A stretch of DNA of 64,000 nt from contig JAONQW010000005.1 of the NCBI GenBank assembly GCA_028412835.1, forward strand, positions 1-64,000. Reading direction: 5' to 3'. Positions 45,575 through 55,209 of the stretch are shown piece after piece. Positions within the stretch are counted from its first letter, which is position 1. Each line of letters starts with the position of its first letter. The notes below the pieces were generated by a model that saw only the letters and a program-made list of their open reading frames with translations, searched no databases and was not told the origin of the DNA. Both the position numbers and the translations under genes were made by a program. The DNA is from Candidatus Pelagibacterales bacterium. GTDB taxonomy: Bacteria; Pseudomonadota; Alphaproteobacteria; Pelagibacterales; AG-422-B15.

Positions 45575-46513
45575 ATGATAGAAAAAAATAAAATTTCAAA
45601 ACTCTCAATTAAAAATCTTCAATCAATTAAAGATCTAACGGTTCAAGACATAGAGAATATTATAAATACTGCAAAACTTTTTAAAAATAATAATAAGGAG
45701 CAAAATAAATCAATTCCGATTTTAAGCGGAAGAACAATTATAAATTTATTTTTTGAGCCTTCAACTAGAACACTCATATCTTTTGAAATTGCAGCTAAAA
45801 GACTTGGTGCTGATATTATAAATATGAATATTGAAGGTTCTTCACTAAGAAAAGGGGAAACATTAAGTGATACTGCTGATACTCTTAATTCAATGAACCC
45901 TGACTTGGTGATTATAAGACATTCAATTTCTGGAGCAATTAATGAAATATCTTCTCGACTTAAATGTCCAATTATAAGTGCTGGCGAAGGATCTATAGAG
46001 CACCCTACACAAGCTTTATTAGATGCATTTACTATTCAAGACAAAGGTAAAAATTTTAAAGATATTGTCGTATCAATATGTGGTGATATTGAACATAGTC
46101 GAGTAGCAAGATCAAATTATTATCTTTTAAAAAAAATGGGGGCAAAAATTAGATTTGTTGCACCAGAATATTTTATGCCAAAAAATATTCAAGATTTTGA
46201 TGTTGAATACTTTGATAACTTGGAAAAAGGGATTGGTGCATCTGACGTGGTAATGATGTTACGTATTCAAAAAGAAAGAATTGATAACACTGAATTGCCA
46301 TCAGTTGATGACTATTATCAATCATTTGGATTAACTTATGAAAAGCTTAAAAAAGCAAAAAACAATGTAATTGTAATGCATCCTGGCCCAATAAATAGAA
46401 ATATAGAAATTGAAAGCTCTTTAGCTGATGACTTAAGTAAATCTGTAATTAATGAGCAAGTAGAAAATGGTGTGTCTGTTAGAATGGCTTGTTTGGCAAT
46501 GATGGTTGAATAG
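45575..46513 (+). CDS. pyrB: Aspartate carbamoyltransferase catalytic subunit
   Basis: A 312-residue ATCase for pyrimidine synthesis. NLFFEPSTRTLISFEIAAKRLG (carbamoyl phosphate site) and HPTQALLDAF, then MHPGPINRNIEI. It stands 4 nt after ruvX and 4 nt before plsY. pyrC, which in many relatives lies between pyrB and plsY, is absent. Confidence 0.95.
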   Translation: MIEKNKISKLSIKNLQSIKDLTVQDIENIINTAKLFKNNNKEQNKSIPILSGRTIINLFFEPSTRTLISFEIAAKRLGADIINMNIEGSSLRKGETLSDTADTLNSMNPDLVIIRHSISGAINEISSRLKCPIISAGEGSIEHPTQALLDAFTIQDKGKNFKDIVVSICGDIEHSRVARSNYYLLKKMGAKIRFVAPEYFMPKNIQDFDVEYFDNLEKGIGASDVVMMLRIQKERIDNTELPSVDDYYQSFGLTYEKLKKAKNNVIVMHPGPINRNIEIESSLADDLSKSVINEQVENGVSVRMACLAMMVE

Positions 46514-46517
46514 CTAA

Positions 46518-47096
46518 ATGTTAATCACACTTATTGGCATATTGATATCATATTTACTTGGTTCCATTCCGAGCGGTATAATTGTTGCGAGGTTATTTAA
46601 TTTAGGGGAAATAAGAGATATTGGCTCTGGTAGCACTGGCGCAACTAATGTTTTTAGAACTGGAAACTATTTTGCATCTAGTATTACTTTTATTGCTGAT
46701 GCGCTAAAGGCAATAATTGCTATTAAAATATGTCAATCTTATTATCCAGATATATTTGTACTTTGTGTAATATTTATATTAATAGGACATATTTTTCCCA
46801 TTTGGCTAAAGAACTTTAGCGGTGGTAAAGGGTATGCCTCATTTTTAGGAATTCTATTGGCATCTAGTTATGTTCTTTTTTTTATTATCATAACTAGTTG
46901 GATTGTTGTTTTTACAATTGCTAGAATTTCTTCTATGTCAGCCTTGTTAAGTATTATTATACTTTTTGTTACAGTTACTTTTTTACCAGATATTAAATAT
47001 GTCGAGGCATATTATATTGCTGGATTAATTATACTCATTTCTCACGCGAAAAATATTTTAAGATTAATTACAGGAAAAGAAGAATTACTTAAATAG
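46518..47096 (+). CDS. plsY: Glycerol-3-phosphate acyltransferase PlsY
   Basis: A 192-residue membrane acyltransferase (about five spans). It moves the acyl group from PlsX-made acyl-phosphate to glycerol 3-phosphate. The three conserved loops are YLLGSIPSGII, RDIGSGSTGATNVFRTG and GHIFPIWLKNFSGGKG. dprA, usual between plsY and topA, is missing. Confidence 0.93.
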   Translation: MLITLIGILISYLLGSIPSGIIVARLFNLGEIRDIGSGSTGATNVFRTGNYFASSITFIADALKAIIAIKICQSYYPDIFVLCVIFILIGHIFPIWLKNFSGGKGYASFLGILLASSYVLFFIIITSWIVVFTIARISSMSALLSIIILFVTVTFLPDIKYVEAYYIAGLIILISHAKNILRLITGKEELLK

Positions 47097-47146
47097 TAAA
47101 AAACTCCCTTAATTCCTATCATTTATAATTTATCTAATGTCTTAAT

Positions 47147-47176
47147 TTGACAAAATGAATTATTTTAGCTTAATAA
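47147..47176 (+). promoter_or_regulatory. Candidate topA promoter
   Basis: A consensus -35 TTGACA (47147-47152) is followed 16 nt later by CTTAAT (47169-47174, 4 of 6) or 18 nt later by TAATAA. The start would lie within a few bases of the topA ATG (47184). Weak -10. Confidence 0.35.
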
Positions 47177-47183
47177 GTTCGAA

Positions 47184-49763
47184 ATGAATTTAGTAATTGT
47201 TGAAAGTCCAGCTAAGGCGAAAACTATTAATGCATACTTAGGCAGTGATTTTAAAGTTTTAGCAAGCTATGGGCACGTAAGAGATTTGCCGTCCAAAAAT
47301 GGATCGGTCGATCCTGAAAATAATTTTGCTTTTGAATGGGAAACATCAGATAAATCAAAAAAGAACTTATCTGAAATTTATAAGGCTGCTGAGCAATCAG
47401 ATACACTATTTTTAGCCACAGACCCTGATAGAGAGGGAGAAGCAATTGCTTGGCACATAGTTGAGCTTTTAAAAAAGAAAAAAATATTAAAAAATAAAAC
47501 TATTAAAAGAGTTGTATTTAGTGAAATTACTAAGTCAGCAGTTACTAAAGGAATTGAAAACCCTAGGGATATAGATGACTCTTTAGTATCGGCCTACTTA
47601 GCTAGAAGAGCTTTAGACTACTTGGTTGGTTTTAATTTGTCTCCGGTGTTGTGGAGAAAGCTTCCTGGAGCTAAATCAGCAGGAAGAGTTCAATCAGTTG
47701 CGCTAAGATTAATATGTGAGAGAGAGTTAGAAATAGAATCTTTTAATCCAGAAGAGTATTGGAAAATAAAATGTAAATTTATTACAAGTAAAAATGAAGA
47801 ATTTGATGCAAACCTAACTCATTTTAAAAATGATAAAGTTGAAAAGCACAGCTTTAAAAATAATGAACAAGCCGATGGGGTTATTAATGCCTTTAAAGAT
47901 AAAAATTTCAAAATATCAAATATTTCAAAAAAGCCAGCACTGAGAAATTCAAATGCACCATTTTCAACTTCAACACTTCAACAAGAAGCTTCGGGCGTGT
48001 TTGGGTTCGGAGCATCAAGAACAATGCAAATTGCCCAAAAACTCTTTCAAGGCATTGAAATAGATGGAGAAACTGTTGGTTTAATTACTTATATGAGAAC
48101 CGATAGTACTGAGCTATCAAAAGAAGCAATAGATTCTTATAGAAATTATCTTAGAGAAAATTTTGTTACTGCATATTTACCAAGTGAAATTAAAACATAT
48201 AAAAGTAAAAAGGCAAAAAATGCACAGGAAGCACATGAAGGCATTAGACCAACAGACATAAAAATTACCCCAGAAAAAGTTAAAAAATACTTAGATGAAG
48301 ATGGTAATAAGCTATATCGCTTGATTTGGAAACGTTCTTTGGCAAGCCAGATGAGTTCAGCTCAATATGAAAGAACATCAATAGATATAATATCAGATGA
48401 TTCAAATTTAGTGTTAAGAGCTAATGGATCAATTCAAAAATTTGATGGCTTCTTAAATGTTTATGGGGAATTTAGGGAAAAGGAATCTTTAGCAAGTGAA
48501 GAGTCTTCAGATGGCCCTGAAAATAAGGAAAAACTACTACCTGACCTATCTATGGAATCTGAATTAGCAAAACACATTCCGGAGTCTAGTCAGCACTTTA
48601 CACTTCCTCCACCAAGATACTCTGAAGCAAGTCTAGTTAAAAAGCTTGAAGAATTAGGTATTGGAAGACCCTCAACTTATGCAAGCATAATTTCTGTTTT
48701 GAAGATGCGAGCATACGTAGATGTAGAAAAAAATAGATTTGTTCCTGTTGATAGAGCAATATTGATTACGGCATTTTTAAAAGGCTTCTTTGATAAATAC
48801 GTGGATTATGATTTTACAGCTGATATGGAAGATAAGCTTGATGATATAACTACTGGTAAGATTAGCTGGACTGAATTTCTCTCTTTATTCTGGAAAGATT
48901 TCTCAAAAAATATAAGTGAAGTAACCGAGCTTAGAATTACAAATATTTTAGATAATTTAAATGAAAGTTTAAAATCGCATATTTTTGCAACTAACGAAGA
49001 GAAAAATGAAATTACACGAGTATGTCCAAACGGTTGTGGAGGTGATTTAAGTTTAAAAGTTAGCAGATTCGGTGCTTTTGTTGGCTGTACAAATTATCCT
49101 GATTGTAAATTTACCAGACCCATATCGCATAAAAAAGTTAAGGAAGTTTTTGATGATATTGTTCTAGGTGTTGATGAAGTGACAGCAAAAGAAATTAAGC
49201 TTCTCAGTGGAAGATTTGGTCCTTATATTCAACTTGGTGAAATGGAAGGAAAAGAAAAACCTAAGCGAGCAACTATACCAAAAGATATTTCTCCTAAAGA
49301 TATTGATTTAGAGAAAGCAAAACTATTATTAAGTTTACCAAGAAAAGTTGGTGACCATCCAGAATCAGGTCATGAAATTTTAGTCAATTATGGAAGATAT
49401 GGTGGATATTTAACATGCGATAGTAAAAATGCAACTCTTGAAGATAGCTCTGAGGTTTTTGATATTGGAATTAATAGGGCTGTTACACTTCTTGCTAATG
49501 CAAAACCTGGAAGGCTAAAGAGCTCTTCAGAACTCAAAACATTAGGTGATCATCCCAGTGATGGGAAACCTATAAAAGTTATGAAAGGTAAGTTTGGGCC
49601 GTATGTTAAGTATAAAACTATTAATGCTACTATTCCTGACTCATTTGACCCAGAAACAATTGATCTTGACGAAGCAATTGAGTTAATTGATAAAAAAATG
49701 GATAAAAAGCCCAAAAAGAAAAAAAAGAAAACAGCAAAAAAAGCCTCTTCAAAGAAAAAATAG
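47184..49763 (+). CDS. topA: DNA topoisomerase I
   Basis: An 859-residue type IA topoisomerase relaxing negative supercoils. TOPRIM: VIVESPAKAKT, LATDPDREGEAIAWH. The active-site Tyr is in GLITYMRTDST. One C-terminal zinc ribbon (CPNGCGG...CTNYPDC), then three topoisomerase C-terminal repeats (GRFGPYIQLG, GRYGGYLTC, GKFGPYVKY) and a lysine-rich tail. Length and layout are alphaproteobacterial. Confidence 0.96.
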   Translation: MNLVIVESPAKAKTINAYLGSDFKVLASYGHVRDLPSKNGSVDPENNFAFEWETSDKSKKNLSEIYKAAEQSDTLFLATDPDREGEAIAWHIVELLKKKKILKNKTIKRVVFSEITKSAVTKGIENPRDIDDSLVSAYLARRALDYLVGFNLSPVLWRKLPGAKSAGRVQSVALRLICERELEIESFNPEEYWKIKCKFITSKNEEFDANLTHFKNDKVEKHSFKNNEQADGVINAFKDKNFKISNISKKPALRNSNAPFSTSTLQQEASGVFGFGASRTMQIAQKLFQGIEIDGETVGLITYMRTDSTELSKEAIDSYRNYLRENFVTAYLPSEIKTYKSKKAKNAQEAHEGIRPTDIKITPEKVKKYLDEDGNKLYRLIWKRSLASQMSSAQYERTSIDIISDDSNLVLRANGSIQKFDGFLNVYGEFREKESLASEESSDGPENKEKLLPDLSMESELAKHIPESSQHFTLPPPRYSEASLVKKLEELGIGRPSTYASIISVLKMRAYVDVEKNRFVPVDRAILITAFLKGFFDKYVDYDFTADMEDKLDDITTGKISWTEFLSLFWKDFSKNISEVTELRITNILDNLNESLKSHIFATNEEKNEITRVCPNGCGGDLSLKVSRFGAFVGCTNYPDCKFTRPISHKKVKEVFDDIVLGVDEVTAKEIKLLSGRFGPYIQLGEMEGKEKPKRATIPKDISPKDIDLEKAKLLLSLPRKVGDHPESGHEILVNYGRYGGYLTCDSKNATLEDSSEVFDIGINRAVTLLANAKPGRLKSSSELKTLGDHPSDGKPIKVMKGKFGPYVKYKTINATIPDSFDPETIDLDEAIELIDKKMDKKPKKKKKKTAKKASSKKK

Positions 49764-49816
49764 CTTCGTTTTAGTTAAAAATAAATTAAAGTTACCTCTT
49801 TAATCAAGGATATATT

Positions 49817-51307
49817 ATGACTCTCAACTACGAAGAAGTTATTAAAGTAAAAAACTCATTAAGTTTTAAAAACCAAGCGTTTATAAATGGAAAATACGTA
49901 AATTCAATATCAGGAAAAGTATTTGAAAACTATTCTCCAGTTGATGGGGCGCTAGTAACTTCAGTTGCTGAATGTGATATTGAAGATATTAATAATGCTG
50001 TAAAAGCAGCAAGATCTGTTTTTGAAAAAGGTTCTTGGTCTAGAATGGCTCCTAACAAAAGAAAGAAAATTCTGTTTAAGCTAGCCGATCTAATGAAAAA
50101 AAATATTCTTGAATTAGGTCTTCTTGAAACATTAGACATGGGTAAACCAATATCTGCAGCTACTGGAGATATTGCCGCCTGTATAAGTTGTCTAAATTGG
50201 TATGCAGAAGCCATAGATAAAATTTACGACGATGTTGCTCCAACAAGAGACAATATTATAGCAATGATAACTAAAGAACCTCTGGGTGTAGTTGGTGCAG
50301 TTACTCCTTGGAATTATCCATTGCTTATGGCTTTCTGGAAAATTGCTCCTGCATTAGCAACTGGAAATAGTTTTATTCTTAAGCCAGCAGAGCAATCTCC
50401 ACTGTCTGCCCTTAGAGTTTCAGAACTTGCTATGGAAGCTGGTGTGCCTGAAGGTGTTTTCAACGTTGTACCAGGTTTTGGGCCAACAGCAGGTAAGGCT
50501 TTGGGTATGCACATGGATGTAGATAAATTAGGATTTACTGGTTCTACAGAAGTTGGCAAATTATTTTTAAAGTATTCAGGTGACTCTAATATGAAAAGAG
50601 TGTCTCTTGAATGTGGTGGAAAATCTCCAAATATAATATTTGCCGATGCACCTGATTTAGATTTAGCAGCTAAACAGGCAGCAGATGGTATGTTTTTTAA
50701 TAGTGGACAAGTTTGTGATGCACCATCAAGACTTCTAATTGAAAAATCAGTAAAAAATGAATTTCTTGAAAAGCTAGTTGAATACAGCAAACCTTGGATG
50801 CCTAATGATCCCTTTCAACCAGATACCTCTATGGGTTCAATGGTTGATGAAAATCAAACATCAAGAGTTTTAGATTATATTGAAACTGGTAAGTCAGAGG
50901 GAGCAAAAATTATCACTGGTGGAGAGCAAGTAAGAAAAAAATCTGGTGGATACTATATTGCACCAACTATTTTTGAAGGCGTAAAAAATAATATGAAAAT
51001 TGCTAAAGAGGAAATCTTTGGACCAGTGCTTTGTGCTATTGATTTTGAAGGTGAAGATGAAGCTTTAGATATAGCAAATGATACTGACTATGGATTAAAC
51101 GCAATTATTTGGTCAAATGATTTAAATAAAGTTCATAAGATTGCCAAGCGTATTAGAAGTGGTAAAGTTTTAGTTAATAGTATGAGTGATGGTGATATGT
51201 CTGTACCTCATGGAGGTTATAAGCAATCAGGTTTTGGAAGAGATAAATCTTTAGAGGCAATGGGTCAATACACTCAAACTAAATTGACTTGGATTGAGTT
51301 GAAGTAA
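49817..51307 (+). CDS. Aldehyde dehydrogenase (PuuC / aminoaldehyde-dehydrogenase-like)
   Basis: A 496-residue NAD(P)-dependent ALDH. TPWNYPLLMAFWKIAPALA, the catalytic Glu in SLECGGKSPNI and catalytic Cys in NSGQVCDAPSRL are present. Overall it resembles gamma-glutamyl-aminobutyraldehyde and (trimethyl)aminobutyraldehyde dehydrogenases. Good Shine-Dalgarno AAGGA 8 nt before ATG, so it likely heads the rightward run to 55208. A link to the gamma-butyrobetaine-hydroxylase-like gene at the other end is possible, not shown. Confidence 0.82.
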   Translation: MTLNYEEVIKVKNSLSFKNQAFINGKYVNSISGKVFENYSPVDGALVTSVAECDIEDINNAVKAARSVFEKGSWSRMAPNKRKKILFKLADLMKKNILELGLLETLDMGKPISAATGDIAACISCLNWYAEAIDKIYDDVAPTRDNIIAMITKEPLGVVGAVTPWNYPLLMAFWKIAPALATGNSFILKPAEQSPLSALRVSELAMEAGVPEGVFNVVPGFGPTAGKALGMHMDVDKLGFTGSTEVGKLFLKYSGDSNMKRVSLECGGKSPNIIFADAPDLDLAAKQAADGMFFNSGQVCDAPSRLLIEKSVKNEFLEKLVEYSKPWMPNDPFQPDTSMGSMVDENQTSRVLDYIETGKSEGAKIITGGEQVRKKSGGYYIAPTIFEGVKNNMKIAKEEIFGPVLCAIDFEGEDEALDIANDTDYGLNAIIWSNDLNKVHKIAKRIRSGKVLVNSMSDGDMSVPHGGYKQSGFGRDKSLEAMGQYTQTKLTWIELK

Positions 51308-51315
51308 GTAAATTT

Positions 51316-52011
51316 ATGTCGTCAAATACTGCTGAAGTTAAAGTAGGCTTACAACAATTACATGAAGATGTTATACCTCAGTTAAGTGAGATATCGTTAG
51401 ATTCTAAAAAACCACTTTTAATTTCAGATGCAGATGAAGTAATTTTAGATTTTCTTGGGGCTTTTGAAAAATATCTTTTATTTCATAACTTAAGATTTGA
51501 TCTAAGCACCTACTCACTGTTTGGAAATATTTTAGAAATTAAAAATAATAATCCTATTTCTAAGGAAAAGGTAATAAGTCACTTAGATAACTTTTTTGAT
51601 ATACACACTAAAGATATAAGTATTGTGAATGGTGCTTTCGAAAATTTGAAAAAAATTGAGGATGAGTTAAATTGTCAGATTATTATTCTTACTAATATCC
51701 CTTTAAAAAGACGCCAAGATAGAATCCATTGTTTCCAAACTAATAATTTAAATTATCCAATCATAACTAATGTAAATTCTAAAGGTCCTACCATTAGAGA
51801 AATAATCAATAATTTTAACAATAAGGTATTTTTTGTTGATGATATGATATTCAATTTAATTTCAGCCAATGAAGAGGTTCCAAAAGTTAAATTGATACAT
51901 TATGTTTCTGATAAGAGACTAGCAAAGCTAATTAAAACACCCGAAGATATTGCTTATAAAGCTGACTCATGGGATACAATCTATACTTATATCAAAAATG
52001 AATTGGCTTAA
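51316..52011 (+). CDS. HAD-superfamily-like protein, function unknown
   Basis: A 231-residue protein with HAD phosphatase motifs: DxD at residues 38-40 (LISDADEVILDF), Thr/Asn at 126-127 (ILTNIP), Lys156 and VDD at 174-176. It has no signal peptide. I know no named family for it. The start is 8 nt after the aldehyde dehydrogenase and its end overlaps the following glycerophosphodiesterase by 14 nt, suggesting linked roles, possibly in phosphate release. Confidence 0.62.
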   Translation: MSSNTAEVKVGLQQLHEDVIPQLSEISLDSKKPLLISDADEVILDFLGAFEKYLLFHNLRFDLSTYSLFGNILEIKNNNPISKEKVISHLDNFFDIHTKDISIVNGAFENLKKIEDELNCQIIILTNIPLKRRQDRIHCFQTNNLNYPIITNVNSKGPTIREIINNFNNKVFFVDDMIFNLISANEEVPKVKLIHYVSDKRLAKLIKTPEDIAYKADSWDTIYTYIKNELA

Positions 52012-52672
52012 TAAACATCCTATTGCGCATAGAGGACTTCATTATGATGATATACATGAAAATACTAAAGAATCATTTCAGGCTGCAATAAAACAAAATT
52101 ACGCAATTGAATGTGATGTAGTTTTAACAAAAGACCATGAAGTAGCAGTGTTTCATGATGAAAACTTAAAAAGATTATGTCAAATCAATACTAATATTTC
52201 AGATATCACTATGAATGAACTGAGAAAACAAAAAATTTATAATAGTAATTGTAATATAATTTCATTAGATGAAATGTTGCATGTAGTTAGCGAGAGTGTG
52301 CCAATTATTATTGAAATAAAAGGTGATTACACTCCATTCATAGAAGAAAGAATTCAGGAAATAATTAGGTCTTATAAAGGACCGATAGCTTTAAAATCAT
52401 TTAGTCTTAAGTCTTTAAATTGGATAATAGAGTTTTTACCATTTGTTTTCAAAGGTTTAGTTGTAGATGAACATACTAATAATTCTGAAATTATTTTTGA
52501 TATAGATTTAGATTTCATTTCATGTGATATAAATTACGTCGACTCAGATCTAATTATTAAAGCCAGAAAAAATGGTTTAAGTATAATTACTTGGACGATT
52601 GATAATGCAGAAAAAAAAGATAAAGCTAATCTTTTTGCAGATAATATAATTTTTGAAAAAATTACTCCATAA
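51998..52672 (+). CDS. Glycerophosphodiester phosphodiesterase family protein
   Basis: A 224-residue GDPD: HPIAHRGLH, ENTKESFQAAI, ECDVVLTKDHEVAVFHD, IIEIKGD and the ending ITWTIDNAEKKD. This is a cytoplasmic, short member; it shares only the family core with the GDPD at 23853. ATG 51998 fits the family; the reading frame extends further upstream only inside the HAD gene. Its stop shares bases with no other gene and panC follows directly. Confidence 0.83.
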   Translation: MNWLNKHPIAHRGLHYDDIHENTKESFQAAIKQNYAIECDVVLTKDHEVAVFHDENLKRLCQINTNISDITMNELRKQKIYNSNCNIISLDEMLHVVSESVPIIIEIKGDYTPFIEERIQEIIRSYKGPIALKSFSLKSLNWIIEFLPFVFKGLVVDEHTNNSEIIFDIDLDFISCDINYVDSDLIIKARKNGLSIITWTIDNAEKKDKANLFADNIIFEKITP

Positions 52673-53512
52673 ATGATCATTAAAAAAACAATTAACTCAA
52701 TTCAAAAATTATTAGAGATAGAAAAAGTTAATCTAAAAAAAAAGGTAGCCTTTATTCCAACCATGGGTGCATTACATGATGGCCATCTATCACTAATCAA
52801 AAGTGCAAAAGCAAAGAAACAGTTTATAATTGTAAGCATATACGTAAATCCATCACAATTTGGTCCAAATGAAGATTTTATAAAGTATCCTAGATCTTTA
52901 AAGTCAGACCTTAAAAAATTAAAAAAAAGTAATGTTGATTTAGTATTTACACCAAATAGCAAAGATTTATCTAGATATAAATATAAAAATTATAACTTTA
53001 AAACACTGGGTTTAGAAAGAAAACTTTGTGGCAGTACGCGTCCATATCATTTTATGGGAGTAGCAGAAATTGTTTTAAAATTTTTCACTTTATTAAAACC
53101 AGACATTGCCTACTTTGGTGAAAAAGACTACCAACAATTTATTTTTATAAAAAAAATAGTCGATCAAACAAATCTAAAAACAAAAATAATGATGGGTAAA
53201 ACAATAAGAGAAAAGAATGGACTTGCTCTCTCATCAAGAAATAAATACCTAAAACCAGAAGAAGTAATTATTGCAAAAAATATTTTTAAGATATTAAAGG
53301 AAACTCGTATTTTAATTAAAAAAAATAAAAAACAGTTATCAATATTAAAAGAGCAAAAAAGAAAATTAATTGCATGTGGATTTTCCAATGTTGAGTATTT
53401 TCAAATTCTAACTAACGATTTAAAACATGCAAAATCACCTTATATAAAATCAAGAATATTTGTTGCAGCAAGGATTGGTAGTGTTAGATTGATAGATAAT
53501 ATTTTAATTTAA
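52673..53512 (+). CDS. panC: Pantothenate synthetase
   Basis: A 279-residue enzyme joining pantoate and beta-alanine using ATP. IPTMGALHDGHLSLI (the HIGH-like motif), VNPSQFGPNEDFIKYPR, CGSTRPYHFMGV, FGEKDYQQ and LALSSRN are conserved. panB is not adjacent. Starts in the base directly after the GDPD stop codon. Confidence 0.95.
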   Translation: MIIKKTINSIQKLLEIEKVNLKKKVAFIPTMGALHDGHLSLIKSAKAKKQFIIVSIYVNPSQFGPNEDFIKYPRSLKSDLKKLKKSNVDLVFTPNSKDLSRYKYKNYNFKTLGLERKLCGSTRPYHFMGVAEIVLKFFTLLKPDIAYFGEKDYQQFIFIKKIVDQTNLKTKIMMGKTIREKNGLALSSRNKYLKPEEVIIAKNIFKILKETRILIKKNKKQLSILKEQKRKLIACGFSNVEYFQILTNDLKHAKSPYIKSRIFVAARIGSVRLIDNILI

Positions 53513-53514
53513 AT

Positions 53515-54135
53515 ATGAGGTGGAAAATATCTAATAAACAAGAAGACTATAATGCTTCTATTAGATTTATGGAAACAGAAGTGCAAAATATTTCTGACAA
53601 AAAATTAGAAAATCTTATATGGATATTAGAATATCCATCACTATACACAGCAGGACTATCAGCAAAACCAATTGACTTATTAAATAAAAATAAATTTCCT
53701 ATATTTAATTCTAATCGAGGAGGTAAATATACCTACCATGGCCCAGGACAGAGAGTAATTTATACGTTAATTAACCTAAATAACGATAAAGATATTGGTA
53801 AATTCGTCTCTAATTTGGAAAATATTATTATAGGCACCTTAAGTGATTTTGGAATAAAGGGACAAAGAAACGATAATCATCACGGAATATTTGTTAAAAA
53901 AAATGACAATCAAAATTATAAAATAGCCAGTATTGGATGTAGATTTAAAAATTGGATTAGTTATCACGGCTTTAGTATCAATCATAATCCAGCATTGGAA
54001 CACTATAGTGGAATTAATCCATGTGGTTTAAACAATAAGAATGTTACAAGTATAGAAGACTTGGGGAAAAAAATATCAAAAGAAGAGTTAAATGTTGCAA
54101 TTAAAGAAAATATATTAAGAATGTTTAAAATATGA
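53515..54135 (+). CDS. lipB: Octanoyl-[ACP]:protein octanoyltransferase LipB
   Basis: A 206-residue lipoate-pathway transferase. NRGGKYTYHGPGQRVIYTLINL, KIASIGCRFKNWISYHGF with the catalytic lysine-equivalent region, and INPCGL with the catalytic cysteine. It supplies octanoyl groups to E2 and GcvH proteins. It starts 2 nt after panC and overlaps the next gene by 4 nt (ATGA). Confidence 0.93.
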   Translation: MRWKISNKQEDYNASIRFMETEVQNISDKKLENLIWILEYPSLYTAGLSAKPIDLLNKNKFPIFNSNRGGKYTYHGPGQRVIYTLINLNNDKDIGKFVSNLENIIIGTLSDFGIKGQRNDNHHGIFVKKNDNQNYKIASIGCRFKNWISYHGFSINHNPALEHYSGINPCGLNNKNVTSIEDLGKKISKEELNVAIKENILRMFKI

Positions 54136-55208
54136 AGTGTTCAATTATAAATACAAAAAAAAATAATTATTTAAAACTAGAGTTTAAAGATAAATTATAT
54201 AAATTTTCACCCACATGGTTAATTGAAAATAGTAAAGATTTATCAATCAGAGATAAGCAAACAAATCAGCTATTAATTGAAGCTGCTGAGTTAAAATTAA
54301 GCTTAAGAATAGATGCTTTTAATATTAAGAATAATAATTTAATAATAAGTTTTAATAATAATACTGTTCATAATTTTAATATAAAAGATCTTCTTGCTCC
54401 AAAAAAACACCCTAATAAAAAATTGTGGAATGGATCATTGAAAAAAATTCCTTCATTTAATTTTAAAAAATTTAATAATAAAATGCTAAAAAATATTTTA
54501 AGTACTGTTGATGAATATGGATTCTGCCTAATAAAAAATATGCCGACAACCAAAAACGGAATACATGCTCTAACTAAACATATTGGTCCGATTAAAGAAA
54601 CGAATTGGGGAAGTATAGCGGATATTAAGAATATTAAGAAAGCTTACGATCTTACTATGACTGAAAGAGCATTAGAAAATCACACTGATAATCCATATAG
54701 ATTTCCTACACAAGGATATATATGCCTTCATTGTATAAAAAATAGTGATATAGGTGGAGAAAATACTCTGGTTGATGGTTTTAATATAGCAAAACAGATA
54801 AAGATAAAAAGCATTGAAACGTTTAATGTGCTGAAAAATTTTAAAACTTTCTTTCAATACAAAGATAAAGATACATTGTTAGAAAATTACTGCTCTTTGA
54901 TTGAAACTGATTATGAAGATAATGTTGTCCAAATTAGGTATAATAATCGTACAGAAATTATTCCCTATGATGATTTAAAAAAGATCACTGAATATACAGA
55001 GGCAAGGCAATGCTTTTGGAATTTAATCAAGAAAAAGTCTAATAATATTACAATAAAACAGACATCTGGAGATATGATTATAATGGATAATTATAGAATT
55101 TTACATGGTCGCGCAAAATATAAAGATCTAAATAATCAAAGATATTTTAGGCAGGGTTATATTGATAGAGATATCTTGCAAAGTAAATTGAAAATAATGC
55201 AAGCATAG
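54132..55208 (+). CDS. Gamma-butyrobetaine-hydroxylase-like Fe(II)/2-oxoglutarate dioxygenase
   Basis: A 358-residue protein with an N-terminal DUF971-like domain (to ~residue 88) and a TauD/BBOX oxygenase domain. Iron ligands are His184, Asp186 (ENHTDNPYR) and His325 (RILHGR), with Arg338-340 for 2-oxoglutarate (QRYFRQGYIDRD). Eukaryotic and Pseudomonas enzymes bind zinc through cysteines in the N-terminal domain; none is present here. Such enzymes hydroxylate gamma-butyrobetaine to carnitine, or related trimethylamines such as trimethyllysine. Substrate is uncertain. Confidence 0.8.
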   Translation: MKCSIINTKKNNYLKLEFKDKLYKFSPTWLIENSKDLSIRDKQTNQLLIEAAELKLSLRIDAFNIKNNNLIISFNNNTVHNFNIKDLLAPKKHPNKKLWNGSLKKIPSFNFKKFNNKMLKNILSTVDEYGFCLIKNMPTTKNGIHALTKHIGPIKETNWGSIADIKNIKKAYDLTMTERALENHTDNPYRFPTQGYICLHCIKNSDIGGENTLVDGFNIAKQIKIKSIETFNVLKNFKTFFQYKDKDTLLENYCSLIETDYEDNVVQIRYNNRTEIIPYDDLKKITEYTEARQCFWNLIKKKSNNITIKQTSGDMIIMDNYRILHGRAKYKDLNNQRYFRQGYIDRDILQSKLKIMQA

Positions 55209-55209
55209 G

